DNA of 64,000 bases, taken from positions 1 through 64,000 of the forward strand of contig NZ_KB898872.1 in the NCBI RefSeq assembly GCF_000377905.1. The letters are read 5' to 3'. Positions within the stretch are counted from its first letter, which is position 1. Each line of letters opens with the position of its first letter. Source of the DNA: Thioalkalivibrio sp. ALMg11 (GTDB taxonomy: Bacteria > Pseudomonadota > Gammaproteobacteria > Ectothiorhodospirales > Ectothiorhodospiraceae). Made by a program: the position numbers and the translations under genes. The notes below the pieces were generated by a model. That model was given only the letters and a program-made list of their open reading frames with translations. It ran no database searches and was not told the origin of the DNA. This document shows positions 17,701 to 28,863 of the stretch, piece after piece.

Positions 17701-17950
17701 CATCCAGCGTGCCGCCGCGCTCCAGCTCGCGGGTAACCGCGCGCACCAGGGCCCGTTGCGGGTCCTGCGGGTTCTTCGCGGCGAACTTCTCCCAGCGCTC
17801 CGGCCAGGCCTCCTGCAGATAGCCGACCAGGTCCTCGGTGTACAGCGCGTTCGCGGCGTCATAGCCGCCGGCCGGACCGGTCAGCCAGCCATCGGCGGTC
17901 ATCGCGTCGATGATGTCCTGCTGAAACTTCGCTTCCCTGCTGTCCGCCAT
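14756..17950 (-). CDS. hsdR: Type I restriction enzyme, R (motor/nuclease) subunit
   Basis: A 1064-residue HsdR. The N-terminal nuclease core has D142 and E156-L-K158 (LDLVLFVNG..LELKSE). The SF2 translocase has Walker A HSAGSGKS at about 316-323, DEAHSSQ (motif II) and TATPKAKT (motif III) in the middle, and a helical C-terminal third. It cleaves DNA away from the recognition site after ATP-driven translocation, in complex with HsdM and HsdS. The ATG at 17950 has GGGAG upstream. It is the last large gene of the operon, 173 bp after the GIY-YIG gene. It appears intact. Confidence 0.95.
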   Translation of the reverse strand: MADSREAKFQQDIIDAMTADGWLTGPAGGYDAANALYTEDLVGYLQEAWPERWEKFAAKNPQDPQRALVRAVTRELERGGTLDVLRHGVKTPGVKLDLCSFKPDHGMNPESLARYRANRLRVVPEVSYSPHARSGEYNPRLDLVLFVNGIPTATLELKSEFKQSVENAKRQYRRDRPVKDPVTRKPEPLLTPKRGALVHFAVSQHAVAMATRLAGKDTFFLPFNQGTEDGGAGNPAPPDPDSYATGYLWQQVFQPDAWLKVLGRFLHLEQKTVEDFHGKRSKKETLIFPRFHQWDVVNQLIGATREEGAGQRYLIQHSAGSGKSNSIAWIAHQLASLYDESGQKLFNSVVVVTDRTVLDSQLQDTIYQFEHAHGVVRPITRDVGSQSKSEQLAEALAEQTRIIIVTIQTFPALFDALDKRPELAAGRYAVIADEAHSSQTGSSATKLKAILGTDKPEDEEISAEELMDAAVASRKPTERISYYAFTATPKAKTLELFGRPPDPDLPASADNKPEPFHLYSMRQAIEEGFILDVLKNYTTYSTAWKLAHPHGDDEEVESRKASTKIARWVRLHPYNISQKVEVIVEHFRANVRHLLDGQAKAMVVTGSRQEAVRYALAMREYIQDKGYGDVHALVAFSGSVLPDDVIPEEVTEHSSLLNPSLKGRDLADAFKTAEYNVMIVANKFQTGFDQPKLCAMYVDKKLQGVECVQTLSRLNRTFPGKEDTFVLDFFNDAEDILEAFRPYYNKAELADVSDPNVVYDLQHSLDASGIYHWDEVENFARAFFNPKANASQLSYYCQSARERYTTRYKAVLEQIQTWKGAYAQAERNGDKPGLHRAEQELKDAHTTRDELDLFRKNLQSFVRSYEFLSQIVDFEDRELEQLCVYARGLHPLLGTQNLEEDAIDVSELELTHYRLNKRAEHQLNLGEEGEDYDGLKPLSDVGSGKPHDPEKKRLSEIIDQLNDLFGAEVSDQDKLQFANGIADRIRRDESVMAQVENHSPDQVMHGLFPKRVTDTVLDAMTDHEKLSMQVLDDPERQRDFALLILRLLTAGTGDQRTIPTRPAQ

Positions 17951-18123
17951 GATGCTCCCTGTGTTTCGTGCGTCCCGTTACTAGCTGCGGAGTGTCGGGT
18001 TATCCGTTTGGCACCAGCCAGTACACAATGGCCCGGGATCTCTACTCCGCATCGTGCTACGGGCAGCCCATCGACCCCGCTAAGCCCTACCCTATGCGAC
18101 TCGCGGCTTTCCGGATACCCGCA

Positions 18124-19047
18124 TCAATCCTCTCCCGCCGCTGCCGAAACCTGTTGGTCCTGCCAGGCGGCGTAGGTCTGTCCAGAGCCCTCGACACACC
18201 AACTTGTCCGGCCATTGGCCGGCCGCCCGGATACGATTGCCGCCGCCGCGCTCGGGCTTGAAAACGCCTGTTCCGCCGAAAAACGCGTCTTGCCCGACTC
18301 ATCAACCTTCAGCACTCCGTCTTCCTTGAGCTGCTCGTACAGGGCTCGGTAACTGGTGTGCTCGCTAACCCACTTCTCCCGCGCAATGCTTCCGGAAAGC
18401 ACAAAGAACTGCCCATCGACTTCCTGTGCTCGCGCCTTGACCCCGTGGGAGGCGATTTCCATCACGAAGACCGGCGAGGATTCAGGCCCGCCTTCCCCTG
18501 GTCCTTCATTCGAGGGCGTCTTGCGTTGTTCGCTCAGGAAGTCGAAACCCAGTACCGGCAGTATCGTGCGGATCTGTTCAAGGAAAAATGCCATATCGGC
18601 ACGATCCGACTCTGGAAGATTGATGTACTCATGTGCTGTCCCGTTGACCAGCTTGCACCGGCCCACCTCGCCCGCGCTCTGTATCAACAGGCTCTCCAAA
18701 TACTTCACATGCGCCTTGGTCAGATTAGGATCCTTGCTGGTGACCAGGCAGGCCTTTTCCCAGAAATCCTTACCACCTTTTTCCTCCGGACGATTGTGCT
18801 GCTTCAAACGCATACCCACATCGTCAGATTCACCGATATAAACCAGCGGGCGCAAACTATTATCCGGGTCCGGGCCCACCAGGAAGTACACTCCGGTGCG
18901 GCCGCACTCTGGGCGTTTCACTAGCTCCGAGAGTTTCGTCCGCTGTCCCGATAGCACATGGCCGGTCCAGTTCATGATCTCCGCGGTCAGCAGCCCGTGC
19001 GGCGTGCCGTCGACCAGGAACAGGCGGATGCTGCGGCCCTGGGTCAT
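18124..19047 (-). CDS. GIY-YIG nuclease with DUF4357, inside the RM operon
   Basis: 307 residues. The N-terminal third has a GIY-YIG core (GVYFLVG.., LVYIGESDDVGMRLKQHN, about 52-80). The C-terminal part, from about 215, carries a DUF4357-like segment (AREKWVSEHTSYRALYEQLKEDGVL). Its ATG overlaps the hsdS stop by 4 bp, so it is part of the operon between specificity and restriction genes. Proteins of this type commonly ride with type I systems, perhaps as an accessory nuclease; the role is not established. Confidence 0.8.
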   Translation of the reverse strand: MTQGRSIRLFLVDGTPHGLLTAEIMNWTGHVLSGQRTKLSELVKRPECGRTGVYFLVGPDPDNSLRPLVYIGESDDVGMRLKQHNRPEEKGGKDFWEKACLVTSKDPNLTKAHVKYLESLLIQSAGEVGRCKLVNGTAHEYINLPESDRADMAFFLEQIRTILPVLGFDFLSEQRKTPSNEGPGEGGPESSPVFVMEIASHGVKARAQEVDGQFFVLSGSIAREKWVSEHTSYRALYEQLKEDGVLKVDESGKTRFSAEQAFSSPSAAAAIVSGRPANGRTSWCVEGSGQTYAAWQDQQVSAAAGED

Positions 19048-20456
19048 GCCGCGCCGCCTTGCGCTGAATACCCGGCGCGGTGCTCGGCGACCATGGCCAG
19101 CTCCGGCTCTTCCGACTCGACACCGGTCGACCAGCCGCGAACGTCAATCTTGCCGGTGACGGCCGCCGAAATCAGTGCCGAGCGTCGCTCCTGCAATACC
19201 GCAACAGCCTGATGAGACGCATCCAAAAGCCGTTCCAGATCACCAGTCATGTGTTCGATATGGTCCACTATCTCGTTTTGCTCTGGAAGAGGCGGGACCG
19301 GAATCATCAGCGCCTTGATCGTGGCCTGGGATAAATTATTCGCTAAGCCTTCCGCTCCATTGATTGACTGCTCTATCTGTCGCCGCAGAGACACACTACC
19401 CAGCGTTCTGGAGATAAACTTTGGCGAGACATTACGTGTAAATATCAACCTGAATAGCTTATCTGAGAGCATCAACTGTCCACGTGATTGATCTACATGC
19501 GCGACCGAACCGATTAGATCGGTCGAGCCACTCGCACGGCACAGCAGAACATCTCCGCTACGAACTTCTAGTTCTGGTCGTGGATGAAGCTCGTCGGGAA
19601 GGGATTTATTTTCGTTCTCCCGGAAAATCCCGTTATTCACGGCGCCTGCTTTCAGAACGCCCCACCCGCCATCCTCAGCAGGCGTGTTATTGCATTCTGG
19701 GCTCCACCCTTGTTCGATTGCATCAAGGACCCGGCGCAAGCTCACGGCATCCCAATGCGCCGGGACCTCGCCCAGCCATTCGACGCCGGGGTCCTTCATG
19801 GGCACGTTGGGGTCGAGGCCCTTGGTGACGGCGTGAGAGATCACGGCCTGCCGCTTCTCCTTCAGCAGCTCGATCAGCCGCCGCTGCTCCTCGATCAGCG
19901 CATCGATCTGCCCGGTTTCGTGGTTGAGAAAGACGGCAATCTTTTCCTGTTCCTCACGGGGCGCGAGTGGGAGGGCTATACTTCCGAAATCCGAGAATCT
20001 TATGCTTTTACCATCGCGCAAGCTGTCCGTTGTTGCCTGCAGGGCTGAGATATATGCAACGTCCTTCAGAAGGTAGCGAAAATATTTCGGTTCAATAGGT
20101 GAAGATGCAGCCTGAAGGACAGTATATGCTGAGCTAACTATGCCTTTGTAATATGACCGCTCAATACCACCTTCGAAAGAACGAAGGCTTATAACAAAGT
20201 CATCTCTTTCTACATGACGGAAGGCATTGCTCTCCCGTATGGCAATGGCCACGCGCCTTTCCGTATCCTCCATAAATTGACGCTGGGGCACTACGCCATA
20301 AGCTTGGCTAGCGGTAAGTTGCTCATCGCCGGGATGCGGACGCTCTTTCCTCTGCTTGAATAACCGCCTTCCGGCGAGCACCCGCCAATGCGCCGGCACC
20401 TCGCCCAGCCACTCGACGCCGGAGTCCTTGTACTCCGGGTACCTCGGAAAGGTCAT
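19044..20456 (-). CDS. hsdS: Type I restriction enzyme, S (specificity) subunit
   Basis: 470 residues in two halves. Each half begins with the same conserved block ([12 protein letters not shown] at 13-24 and again near 223), followed by a target recognition domain and a long helical spacer ([34 protein letters not shown]). It directs methylation and cleavage to a bipartite sequence. The TRDs have visibly lower GC than the conserved helices, as expected for swapped domains. Its start overlaps the abi stop by 4 bp. Confidence 0.93.
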   Translation of the reverse strand: MTFPRYPEYKDSGVEWLGEVPAHWRVLAGRRLFKQRKERPHPGDEQLTASQAYGVVPQRQFMEDTERRVAIAIRESNAFRHVERDDFVISLRSFEGGIERSYYKGIVSSAYTVLQAASSPIEPKYFRYLLKDVAYISALQATTDSLRDGKSIRFSDFGSIALPLAPREEQEKIAVFLNHETGQIDALIEEQRRLIELLKEKRQAVISHAVTKGLDPNVPMKDPGVEWLGEVPAHWDAVSLRRVLDAIEQGWSPECNNTPAEDGGWGVLKAGAVNNGIFRENENKSLPDELHPRPELEVRSGDVLLCRASGSTDLIGSVAHVDQSRGQLMLSDKLFRLIFTRNVSPKFISRTLGSVSLRRQIEQSINGAEGLANNLSQATIKALMIPVPPLPEQNEIVDHIEHMTGDLERLLDASHQAVAVLQERRSALISAAVTGKIDVRGWSTGVESEEPELAMVAEHRAGYSAQGGAA

Positions 20457-21373
20457 TGCGAAGCCTCCTGGCTGCTAGTTCCGACAACTACTGACCAGAA
20501 ATCGCGTTCCTTCCAGTCCGCGGGGAAGCCCATCAGGGTGGCGTCGATAGCATGAGTCCGAATCAAATCGCCCAATCGCTGTTTCCAGTGGTGGTTCGGG
20601 CTGATGATGTCGAGCAGGTATCCGAGCATGACCAGCGTGTTGTAGAGGCGACGGGGCTCATTGGCGTTGATGACCTCGGCGAGGGCCCTTGGTTTGCGCG
20701 GCAGTTTCATGGTGATCGTGAGACGCCGGTTCCACACCCGGCTGTGGTGAGCACAAAGGTTGCGGACATAGGTGAGGTGGCGGACGAACGCCTGGAGCAC
20801 CTTCTGGTTCAGGCCATAGGGCTTCGCGATCGCCTCGCGGTCGTGGGGGCGCAGGTGGGTGATCCAGCGTGACAGCAGCCCGAGGGACATGACTTCGCAA
20901 ACCGCCCAGACCGGGGGCGTCGCCGGCCGGCGATAGGTGTTGCGATAGTGCGCCACGAAGGTCTCGTCTGAGCGCGAGACTTCCGCTTCGAGCTTCGCGA
21001 GGTGGCTGGCGTGCCAGTCGCCACGCACGGACAGCGAGGCATCCAGATAGGAGTGGGGGCCGTGCTGATGCGCCATGTGATAGGCCCATCCCGCACGCAG
21101 GGAGACTTCTACACGCTCGATCGCATCCAGCAGCAACAGGCGGAATTCACGGTCGAATACGTACAGGTTCAGAAGCGCATCGAACGACGCCCCCTGCTGG
21201 AAGCGGTGCGTGTCGTGATCCGCTTCGAACGGCAGCCAGTACGCGGTGAGGCGGTAGTAGTTCAGGTGCCGCAGATAGTGCAGCGCCCGGTCACGGTCTT
21301 CGATGTGCAGGCCGCGGGCCTCGAGCAGGCCAAGCTGCTCCTGGTGCGTCCTGGCGGGCTTGGTGAAATCCAT
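20453..21373 (-). CDS. Abi-family (AbiD/AbiF, Abi_2) protein inside the RM operon
   Basis: 306 residues. The N-terminal [14 protein letters not shown] and [21 protein letters not shown] blocks and the later [17 protein letters not shown] are hallmarks of the Abi_2 family. The last contains an Rx4-6H motif of HEPN ribonucleases, near residues 205-213. It overlaps hsdS by 4 bp and follows hsdM by 200 bp. It could be an abortive-infection back-up that acts if restriction fails, or an antitoxin-less toxin controlled by the methylase; these are inferences. Confidence 0.85.
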   Translation of the reverse strand: MDFTKPARTHQEQLGLLEARGLHIEDRDRALHYLRHLNYYRLTAYWLPFEADHDTHRFQQGASFDALLNLYVFDREFRLLLLDAIERVEVSLRAGWAYHMAHQHGPHSYLDASLSVRGDWHASHLAKLEAEVSRSDETFVAHYRNTYRRPATPPVWAVCEVMSLGLLSRWITHLRPHDREAIAKPYGLNQKVLQAFVRHLTYVRNLCAHHSRVWNRRLTITMKLPRKPRALAEVINANEPRRLYNTLVMLGYLLDIISPNHHWKQRLGDLIRTHAIDATLMGFPADWKERDFWSVVVGTSSQEASQ

Positions 21374-21573
21374 TCACGCCTTCCCAGAAACAAGTAACCC
21401 GCCGGTTTGAGGGTACTCCGGGGAGCATAGCCTTGGCGGGTATTGTTGCCGGGCATTATAGTTTGTGATGCCCCACTGGGCAACGCCTCGCCCCTTGAAC
21501 AACACAGTCGCACCCCGCCCGCCCCGGGGCCACGCCATCACCGAGCTGACCGTAATGCTGCGGCTTTCGCGCA
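21374..21573. other. hsdM-abi spacer
   Basis: A 200-bp gap. A 67-codon frame begins next to the hsdM stop (GTG-ATG at 21577) but resembles nothing known and I do not call it. The spacer may hold a promoter that uncouples abi-hsdS from hsdM. Confidence 0.35.
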
Positions 21574-23553
<1,980 letters not shown>

Positions 23554-23793
23554 GCCCTGCTCCCCTGTTCTTTCTTCACTCTGCCCAATGCCGGGCACCC
23601 GATGGTGCCGGCATTGTTGCAGCAAACCTTCACGCCGCGCGAACACCCCAATGGCGTTATTGCTCGCGCCCAACCCCCCAGCCTGCCAGCTTCAGGCGAC
23701 AATTCCCGACGCCTGAGCCCGCAATGCCAGACCTTCCCTAATTGCCTTTTTCCGAGACAGGGGAACAGGAAGGGGTCCTGTGCGACCGCCGCA

Positions 23794-24495
23794 TCAGTCC
23801 ACCAACTGCAGTACGCGCTCACGATATTCGTCTTCGGACAACACACCCCGATCCCGAAGGTGGCGCAGTGCTTCGAGATCCGCCTCCAACTCGCTGGAGG
23901 ATTGGGTTTCCGAGGGCCCTTCGGCGATGGCGCGGTGCAGGCGCTCGTCGTCCAAGGCTTCGTCGATCGTCTCCCACAGGGTCCGCGTCAGGAGCTCTTC
24001 CAGTTTCTCGATCGACGCGAAGATGCCGCCGCCTGCGCCGCCCTCCACATTGCTTGACCGAACGGAATTCTCATACGCGATGTGACGAGAGCCACGTTCG
24101 ACCAGGGTGACATCCAGTCTCGAATGCGCCTCTCGGCGCATCATCTGATTCGAATCCAGTTGCTCGATGTCGACTTCCAGGACGAAATCGCCCTCACCCT
24201 CTTCGGCGAGCATTCCGCGCTGCTCTAGCCCGGTGGCGAGCTGGCCGCGGACCACCTCGGACACCGGCTCTTCGGTTTCAAGCGTCTGCAGGGGATTGCC
24301 GAAACCACCCCGAATGGCCCCCAGCCAGTTCGAGCCGTGTTGCCGGCTGTCCGTAACGGAACCCATCTCGACATTCGCCGAACCGACGGCAACCGTGTCA
24401 CTGCTCTGCGCAGGATCCAGGCTGACAGGCGTCGTGGTGCACCCGACCAGGAACATCCCGCCCAACATCAGCCCTGCCAGTTTTCCGCTGATCAC
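23794..24495 (-). CDS. Lipoprotein with C-terminal SHOCT domain
   Basis: 233 residues. The lipobox FLVGC has its Cys at 19. The middle (GDFVLEVDIEQLDSN.., LDVTLVERGSRHIAYE) looks like a DUF-type outer-membrane lipoprotein domain. The last 30 residues (LRHLRDRGVLSEDEYRERVLQL) form a SHOCT motif, a short oligomerisation helix pair. It is the last gene before the RM operon, facing the same way as the preceding genes. Confidence 0.75.
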   Translation of the reverse strand: MISGKLAGLMLGGMFLVGCTTTPVSLDPAQSSDTVAVGSANVEMGSVTDSRQHGSNWLGAIRGGFGNPLQTLETEEPVSEVVRGQLATGLEQRGMLAEEGEGDFVLEVDIEQLDSNQMMRREAHSRLDVTLVERGSRHIAYENSVRSSNVEGGAGGGIFASIEKLEELLTRTLWETIDEALDDERLHRAIAEGPSETQSSSELEADLEALRHLRDRGVLSEDEYRERVLQLVD

Positions 24496-24515
24496 TTTCT
24501 CTGCCCCTGTTTGGT

Positions 24516-25124
24516 TCAGGCCCTAGCCTGTTGCCTGCGACTTGATGGAGAGGCCGAGTCACGACTCGCCCGTCCCCCGAAATAAAACTCGGTCGCGTGC
24601 GCCTCGCTGAACAGGTCATGCCCTCGCACACATCGGGTCTGCGTCGTCCAGACGGTGAAGGCCCCGTCCTGGGCTTTGTCGCCGCACACCTCTTCCAGGC
24701 CCGTCACGAGGTCATCGCATCGCACACAGCGAAGTTCTCCCGCGATCGCCGAAACCATTTGCGTGAACCGGCCGCGCAGTTCGGACCGAAACGCGTCCGG
24801 GAGATCGATGATGGCGTCGACACGATCGTCCGCGGCCTGCAGCCACAATCGAAAGGCCCGACGAGTCCCGTCCGGTCTTGCCGCGACCACAGGCTGGTCA
24901 CATTCTTCCAGCCAGTGCTCCAGGTCGCGGGCGGAAACAATCCATTCACAGCCGCCGCCTGACTGCCCCTGCTGGGGTGACAGAAGCCGAACACGGCGGG
25001 TGCACCGCGGAAGCTCCAGCAACAGATTGCCCACGGTCCATGCCCGAATGTCCTCGCGCGTTGCCAGGCGCCTGCGACCGGACAAGCACGCCCAGATGTT
25101 GCGCAAGGCACGGAAGGCCCTCAT
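24516..25124 (-). CDS. Unknown protein coupled to WYL regulator
   Basis: 202 residues from the ATG at 25124 (GAAGGA upstream), overlapping the stop of the WYL gene by 4 bp. The C-terminal half has CVRC and CVRGHDLF, a possible zinc-binding pair. The rest is alpha/beta with no recognised family. Translational coupling suggests it works with or is controlled by the WYL protein. Confidence 0.65.
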   Translation of the reverse strand: MRAFRALRNIWACLSGRRRLATREDIRAWTVGNLLLELPRCTRRVRLLSPQQGQSGGGCEWIVSARDLEHWLEECDQPVVAARPDGTRRAFRLWLQAADDRVDAIIDLPDAFRSELRGRFTQMVSAIAGELRCVRCDDLVTGLEEVCGDKAQDGAFTVWTTQTRCVRGHDLFSEAHATEFYFGGRASRDSASPSSRRQQARA

Positions 25125-26152
25125 GCGGGATCCTTCGTGCGGTAGGCCAGACGGGCGGATTCCAATTCTTGGGCAATGGCGTCGCGCAGTGACGGGGGTC
25201 CAACGACCTCGACGCCTGCACCCAGCCCCAGCAGCCACCACTTGAGCCGGGCGGTGTCGCGAACGGTGGCCGTCACACGCGAGGTGCCGTCGGGACCCCG
25301 CTCAATGAGCTGGTCTTCCGCCAGGCGCGCCTCGTGGAGGTGGTAGGCAAGGTCCGCATTTACCCGGAGTTCGAGGGTGATGAGCTCGCCCTCGGGGTAG
25401 TCGAAAGCGCCATCCCGGATGATCTGGTTAAGGTCGAACCCACCCTCCGGGTCTCGAGCCGGAACATCCGTCAGTGTTGAAGCCTCGATGCGGTGGGCCG
25501 CCAGATGCAGGACATCCTGATGCGGTTCCATCGTGGCCAGCAAGTAGGTAACCGGTTCGCGAAACACGAGTGCCAGCGGATGGATCCGGTGGTCCTTGAC
25601 CTGCCCCTTCGAACGGGAGCGGTAGGTAATATCGAGGCAGCGGCGCTCCAACAGGCCCTGCTGCAGGATCGGGAACACCCCGTCCGGCATTTCAGGCGGG
25701 TTCAGTGGCGGGCCGTTGGAAAGGATGCGAACCCGCTCGGGCCACAGACTCAGACCGGAGGCATCGCCGGCGGAATCCAGTACTTCCCGGGCGCGGGCCA
25801 CCTGCGGCTTGAGTCGCGCCCGGGCCGAAGGCGGCAGCAGTTGCGCGGAGTGTGCATGCAGGATCTGCAGCGTCAGGGCCGTTTCCGGATCCATTGCAGG
25901 GACATCTTGCAGCGGCGCCTCGTCGGACCAGAACCAGCCGTAGGGGCGTTCGCGGTCGTCGCAGACCAGCGGTAGGAAGGAGGAGAGATTCTCGACGTCC
26001 CGTTCGACCGTGCGCAGCGACACGTCGATCCCGCGATAGGCGAGCCGCTCCTTGAGATCCGGGGCGCTAAGCCGCCTCGGGCGCCGCGGGATCATCCCCA
26101 GCAACAACATCCGGCGCTGCAACGTGGCGCGCATTCCCTGCCCTTCCGGCAT
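25121..26152 (-). CDS. WYL-domain transcriptional regulator
   Basis: 343 residues. An N-terminal winged helix (SAPDLKERLAYRGIDVSLRTVERDVENL) is followed by a WYL domain around 155-215 (ITYRSRSKGQVKDHRIHPLALVFR) and a C-terminal WCX region. WYL regulators sense ligands, often nucleic acids, and control defence or DNA-damage genes. I start it at the ATG at 26152; the ATG six codons later is equally possible. It is divergent from a small lipoprotein and the large AAA+ gene, so it may regulate them. Confidence 0.85.
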   Translation of the reverse strand: MPEGQGMRATLQRRMLLLGMIPRRPRRLSAPDLKERLAYRGIDVSLRTVERDVENLSSFLPLVCDDRERPYGWFWSDEAPLQDVPAMDPETALTLQILHAHSAQLLPPSARARLKPQVARAREVLDSAGDASGLSLWPERVRILSNGPPLNPPEMPDGVFPILQQGLLERRCLDITYRSRSKGQVKDHRIHPLALVFREPVTYLLATMEPHQDVLHLAAHRIEASTLTDVPARDPEGGFDLNQIIRDGAFDYPEGELITLELRVNADLAYHLHEARLAEDQLIERGPDGTSRVTATVRDTARLKWWLLGLGAGVEVVGPPSLRDAIAQELESARLAYRTKDPA

Positions 26153-26337
26153 CCCTTTCCCTTTCTCGTCCGGTCCGTTAAATGCCGGTGCATTTGCCGC
26201 CACCTTATCCCACATCGCCCTCATGGCAAACCGGACCCCTGCCCTGTCATTCCCTCGAGTACATCGCATCGGGGCGTCAGGCCATGTCGCACAAGAGCGC
26301 CAAACTGTCCGAAACATCACCGGATCAGGAGATCGCC

Positions 26338-26526
26338 ATGAGATGGATCGTGATCGGACTCGCTTGCCTGTTGGCAGGGTGCGCCGCGACCGCCCCAGCC
26401 GGATTCGGCAAACCCTCCATCTATGACCCCGACGGGAACCGCAAGGGCTACATCACCGAAGGCGCCCTGGGCCAACAGCAGGTCCGCGACACTCGAGGCG
26501 TGCTGCTCTACGAGATCCGTGACTGA
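26338..26526 (+). CDS. Small lipoprotein
   Basis: 62 residues. The lipobox LLAGC has its Cys at 15, and a short mature part (KPSIYDPDGNRKGYITEG) resembles the YD-type tail of short periplasmic proteins. AGGAG lies 7 nt before the ATG at 26338. Divergent from the WYL regulator. Confidence 0.7.
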   Translation: MRWIVIGLACLLAGCAATAPAGFGKPSIYDPDGNRKGYITEGALGQQQVRDTRGVLLYEIRD

Positions 26527-26662
26527 TGCGGTAACGCGCGTTCCGCATGCAGTACGAGGCCCCCTTTCGAGGGAGGAGTACGGACTTTCTAAATTTGCTA
26601 TGCGTCAAAAGCTGTCGCCCTCCTGTGTGAAGCTGGAATTCGACTTACACCAGGAGCGCCAC

Positions 26663-28810
26663 ATGCCCAGAAGCCACCGTCGTCGACTTCGCAAACACCG
26701 CATGCGCTCTAGCCGCCTATCCCGCGCGGGGGCACTGAGCGGCATCCGCATGCTGTGGAGTCTGCGGGTCCTCGCAGCGGCCTTGCCGCAGGACGCGAGC
26801 GGCAAACTGGACCGAATGTTGGACCAGGACTCGCTGGAGGGACTAGGCATACTCCTCGACGACGAAGAACGGGAACACGACGAGCTCGCTCTGGAGCGGG
26901 CGGTGCAGGAACGGCTTCAGGCATTCGAGTCCGACGCCCCGCGACTGCGAGACCACCCGATCGCGCAGAACGTCCGGATCCTTGGCGAACCGCTGGGCCT
27001 GAACGGCACGGAAAGCGAGATCCTGGAAATCCTCACGCTCATGACCTCGAACAACGCTCTTTCCGAGTTGCTGTCCGACGTTCGCGAGGCCTGTGACGTG
27101 TCCCCGGAAGGAATCTTGGCGATTGCCTTGAACCGGACCGAACGCGAAATCCGCAAAGCCCTCGCGCCCCGCGAGACCCTGGTCCGTTCAGGCCTCGTCG
27201 AGGGGCAGACGCTGGCCACGATGGTATCCAACGAACTCGGGTTTAACCTGCTGCGCGGCTTGGCCTCCGAGCTTTCCGGCACGATGGACTCCCCGGATCG
27301 CATCTTCACGGGGTTCTTCCGCGACATGCCGGCTCCCGAGGAGGATCAACTTCCCCTGCCGCACCTCGAATCGGACATCGAACGGCTCAAGGCGCTTCTT
27401 CTCCAGGCCATTGCGGATGGCGTTCAGGGCGTCAACATCCTGCTATACGGACCCCCGGGCACCGGGAAGACGCAGATCGCGCGGCGCATCGCGCAGGAGA
27501 CCGAGCTGCGCGCACGGGAGGTGAACCATGAAGACGCCGAGGGTGTCCCCATGGAACCCCATCATCGGCAACGCGCCTACCAACTCTGTCAGTACCTGCT
27601 GCGCCGCGCCGACGATGCCCTCATCGTCTTCGATGAAATCGAGGATGTGTTCGGGCGCGATCCATTCGCGGCGCTGTTCGGAGGCAGCCGTCGCCCGAAA
27701 AGCGGCGGAAAGGCCTGGACCAACCAGATGCTGGAGGAGAACGCGGTACCGGCGATCTGGATCACCAACCATCCGGACCAGCTGGATCCGGCTTATCTGC
27801 GTCGCTTCGATTACGCGCTTGAGGTGGGCCACCCGCCCCGCTCGGTCCGCCGCGCACTCCTGACGCGCGCCTGCGAAGGCCTCGACGTGACCGAAGCCTG
27901 GCTGGATCACACGGCCGGGACCGACGCCCTCACCCCCGCCGAGATCCGCCGCGCTGCACGTGTGGCGCGACTCCTTCGCAATGGCCGGGATGCGCCGGAG
28001 TCGATCATGGCGGATCACCTGAACCAGCAGGCCGAACTTCAGGGGCGCCCGCCACTAACCACGCCCCGCGGGCTGGATGCACTGGACTACGGCCTCGAAT
28101 ACCTCAATACCGACACCCCGGTAGAGGCGGTCATCGAGGACCTGATCGCGGGTGGGCAAGGCACCCTGCTGGCGTATGGCCCGCCGGGCACCGGCAAGAC
28201 GGCGCTGGCTCATCATCTGGCCGAACAAGCCGACCGCCCGCTGCGCAAGCGCACCGCCTCGGAACTGATCTCGCCGTACGTGGGGATGACCGAGAAGAAC
28301 CTGGCCCGGGCCTTTCGGGAGGCACGCAAGGAAGGTGCGGTGTTGTTGCTGGACGAGGCCGACAGCTTCCTGACGGATCGATCGCAGGCCCGCCAATCCT
28401 GGGAGACCACTCGAACCAACGAACTGCTGGTCCAGATCGAGGCGTTCGACGGCATCCTCGTGTGCGCCACCAACTTCCTGGAGGCCCTGGACCCGGCCGC
28501 CCTGCGTCGCTTCGACCACAAGCTGGAACTGCGCCCACTGGATCACCAGCAACGCGCACAGCTCTTCGAACAGCTTGTCTCGCGACTGCAGCCAAGCGAT
28601 GCAGACGATCGCGCCGCACTCGATACCGCTCACGCGGTCGTGCGCCGACTCGACGGCCTCACTCCCGGCGACTTCGCGACAGTGGTGCGAGGCCACTCGC
28701 GCCGGGGCACGCCTCGCGCAGGCCTCACCTTGCAGGCACTGGCCAACGCCCTGGTCGGCGAGCATCGCATCAAGCCTGGTACAGGCACACGACGCGCAGG
28801 CTTCGCCTGA
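26663..28810 (+). CDS. Double AAA+ ATPase
   Basis: 715 residues starting at the ATG at 26663 (AGGAG 7 nt upstream). A basic N-terminus and a helical, winged-helix-like region precede two AAA+ modules. The first has Walker A GPPGTGKT at 263-270, Walker B FDEIED and Arg-finger region YLRRFD. The second has Walker A at 506-513, Walker B LDEADS and LRRFD. It resembles ring-forming remodelling ATPases rather than helicases; no protease or nuclease domain is attached. It is followed after 53 bp by a GGDEF protein. Substrate unknown. Confidence 0.85.
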   Translation: MPRSHRRRLRKHRMRSSRLSRAGALSGIRMLWSLRVLAAALPQDASGKLDRMLDQDSLEGLGILLDDEEREHDELALERAVQERLQAFESDAPRLRDHPIAQNVRILGEPLGLNGTESEILEILTLMTSNNALSELLSDVREACDVSPEGILAIALNRTEREIRKALAPRETLVRSGLVEGQTLATMVSNELGFNLLRGLASELSGTMDSPDRIFTGFFRDMPAPEEDQLPLPHLESDIERLKALLLQAIADGVQGVNILLYGPPGTGKTQIARRIAQETELRAREVNHEDAEGVPMEPHHRQRAYQLCQYLLRRADDALIVFDEIEDVFGRDPFAALFGGSRRPKSGGKAWTNQMLEENAVPAIWITNHPDQLDPAYLRRFDYALEVGHPPRSVRRALLTRACEGLDVTEAWLDHTAGTDALTPAEIRRAARVARLLRNGRDAPESIMADHLNQQAELQGRPPLTTPRGLDALDYGLEYLNTDTPVEAVIEDLIAGGQGTLLAYGPPGTGKTALAHHLAEQADRPLRKRTASELISPYVGMTEKNLARAFREARKEGAVLLLDEADSFLTDRSQARQSWETTRTNELLVQIEAFDGILVCATNFLEALDPAALRRFDHKLELRPLDHQQRAQLFEQLVSRLQPSDADDRAALDTAHAVVRRLDGLTPGDFATVVRGHSRRGTPRAGLTLQALANALVGEHRIKPGTGTRRAGFA

Positions 28811-28863
28811 CCCAAGACCGCCAACACGTAGTAGCACGGATTGCAGAGGCCAAGGAGCGCCAC

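Noticed and set aside
28462-28863. Upstream extension of the GGDEF gene by 134 codons
   Set aside because: This part lies in another frame of the AAA+ gene and has no domain; the ATG at 28864 has a strong RBS.
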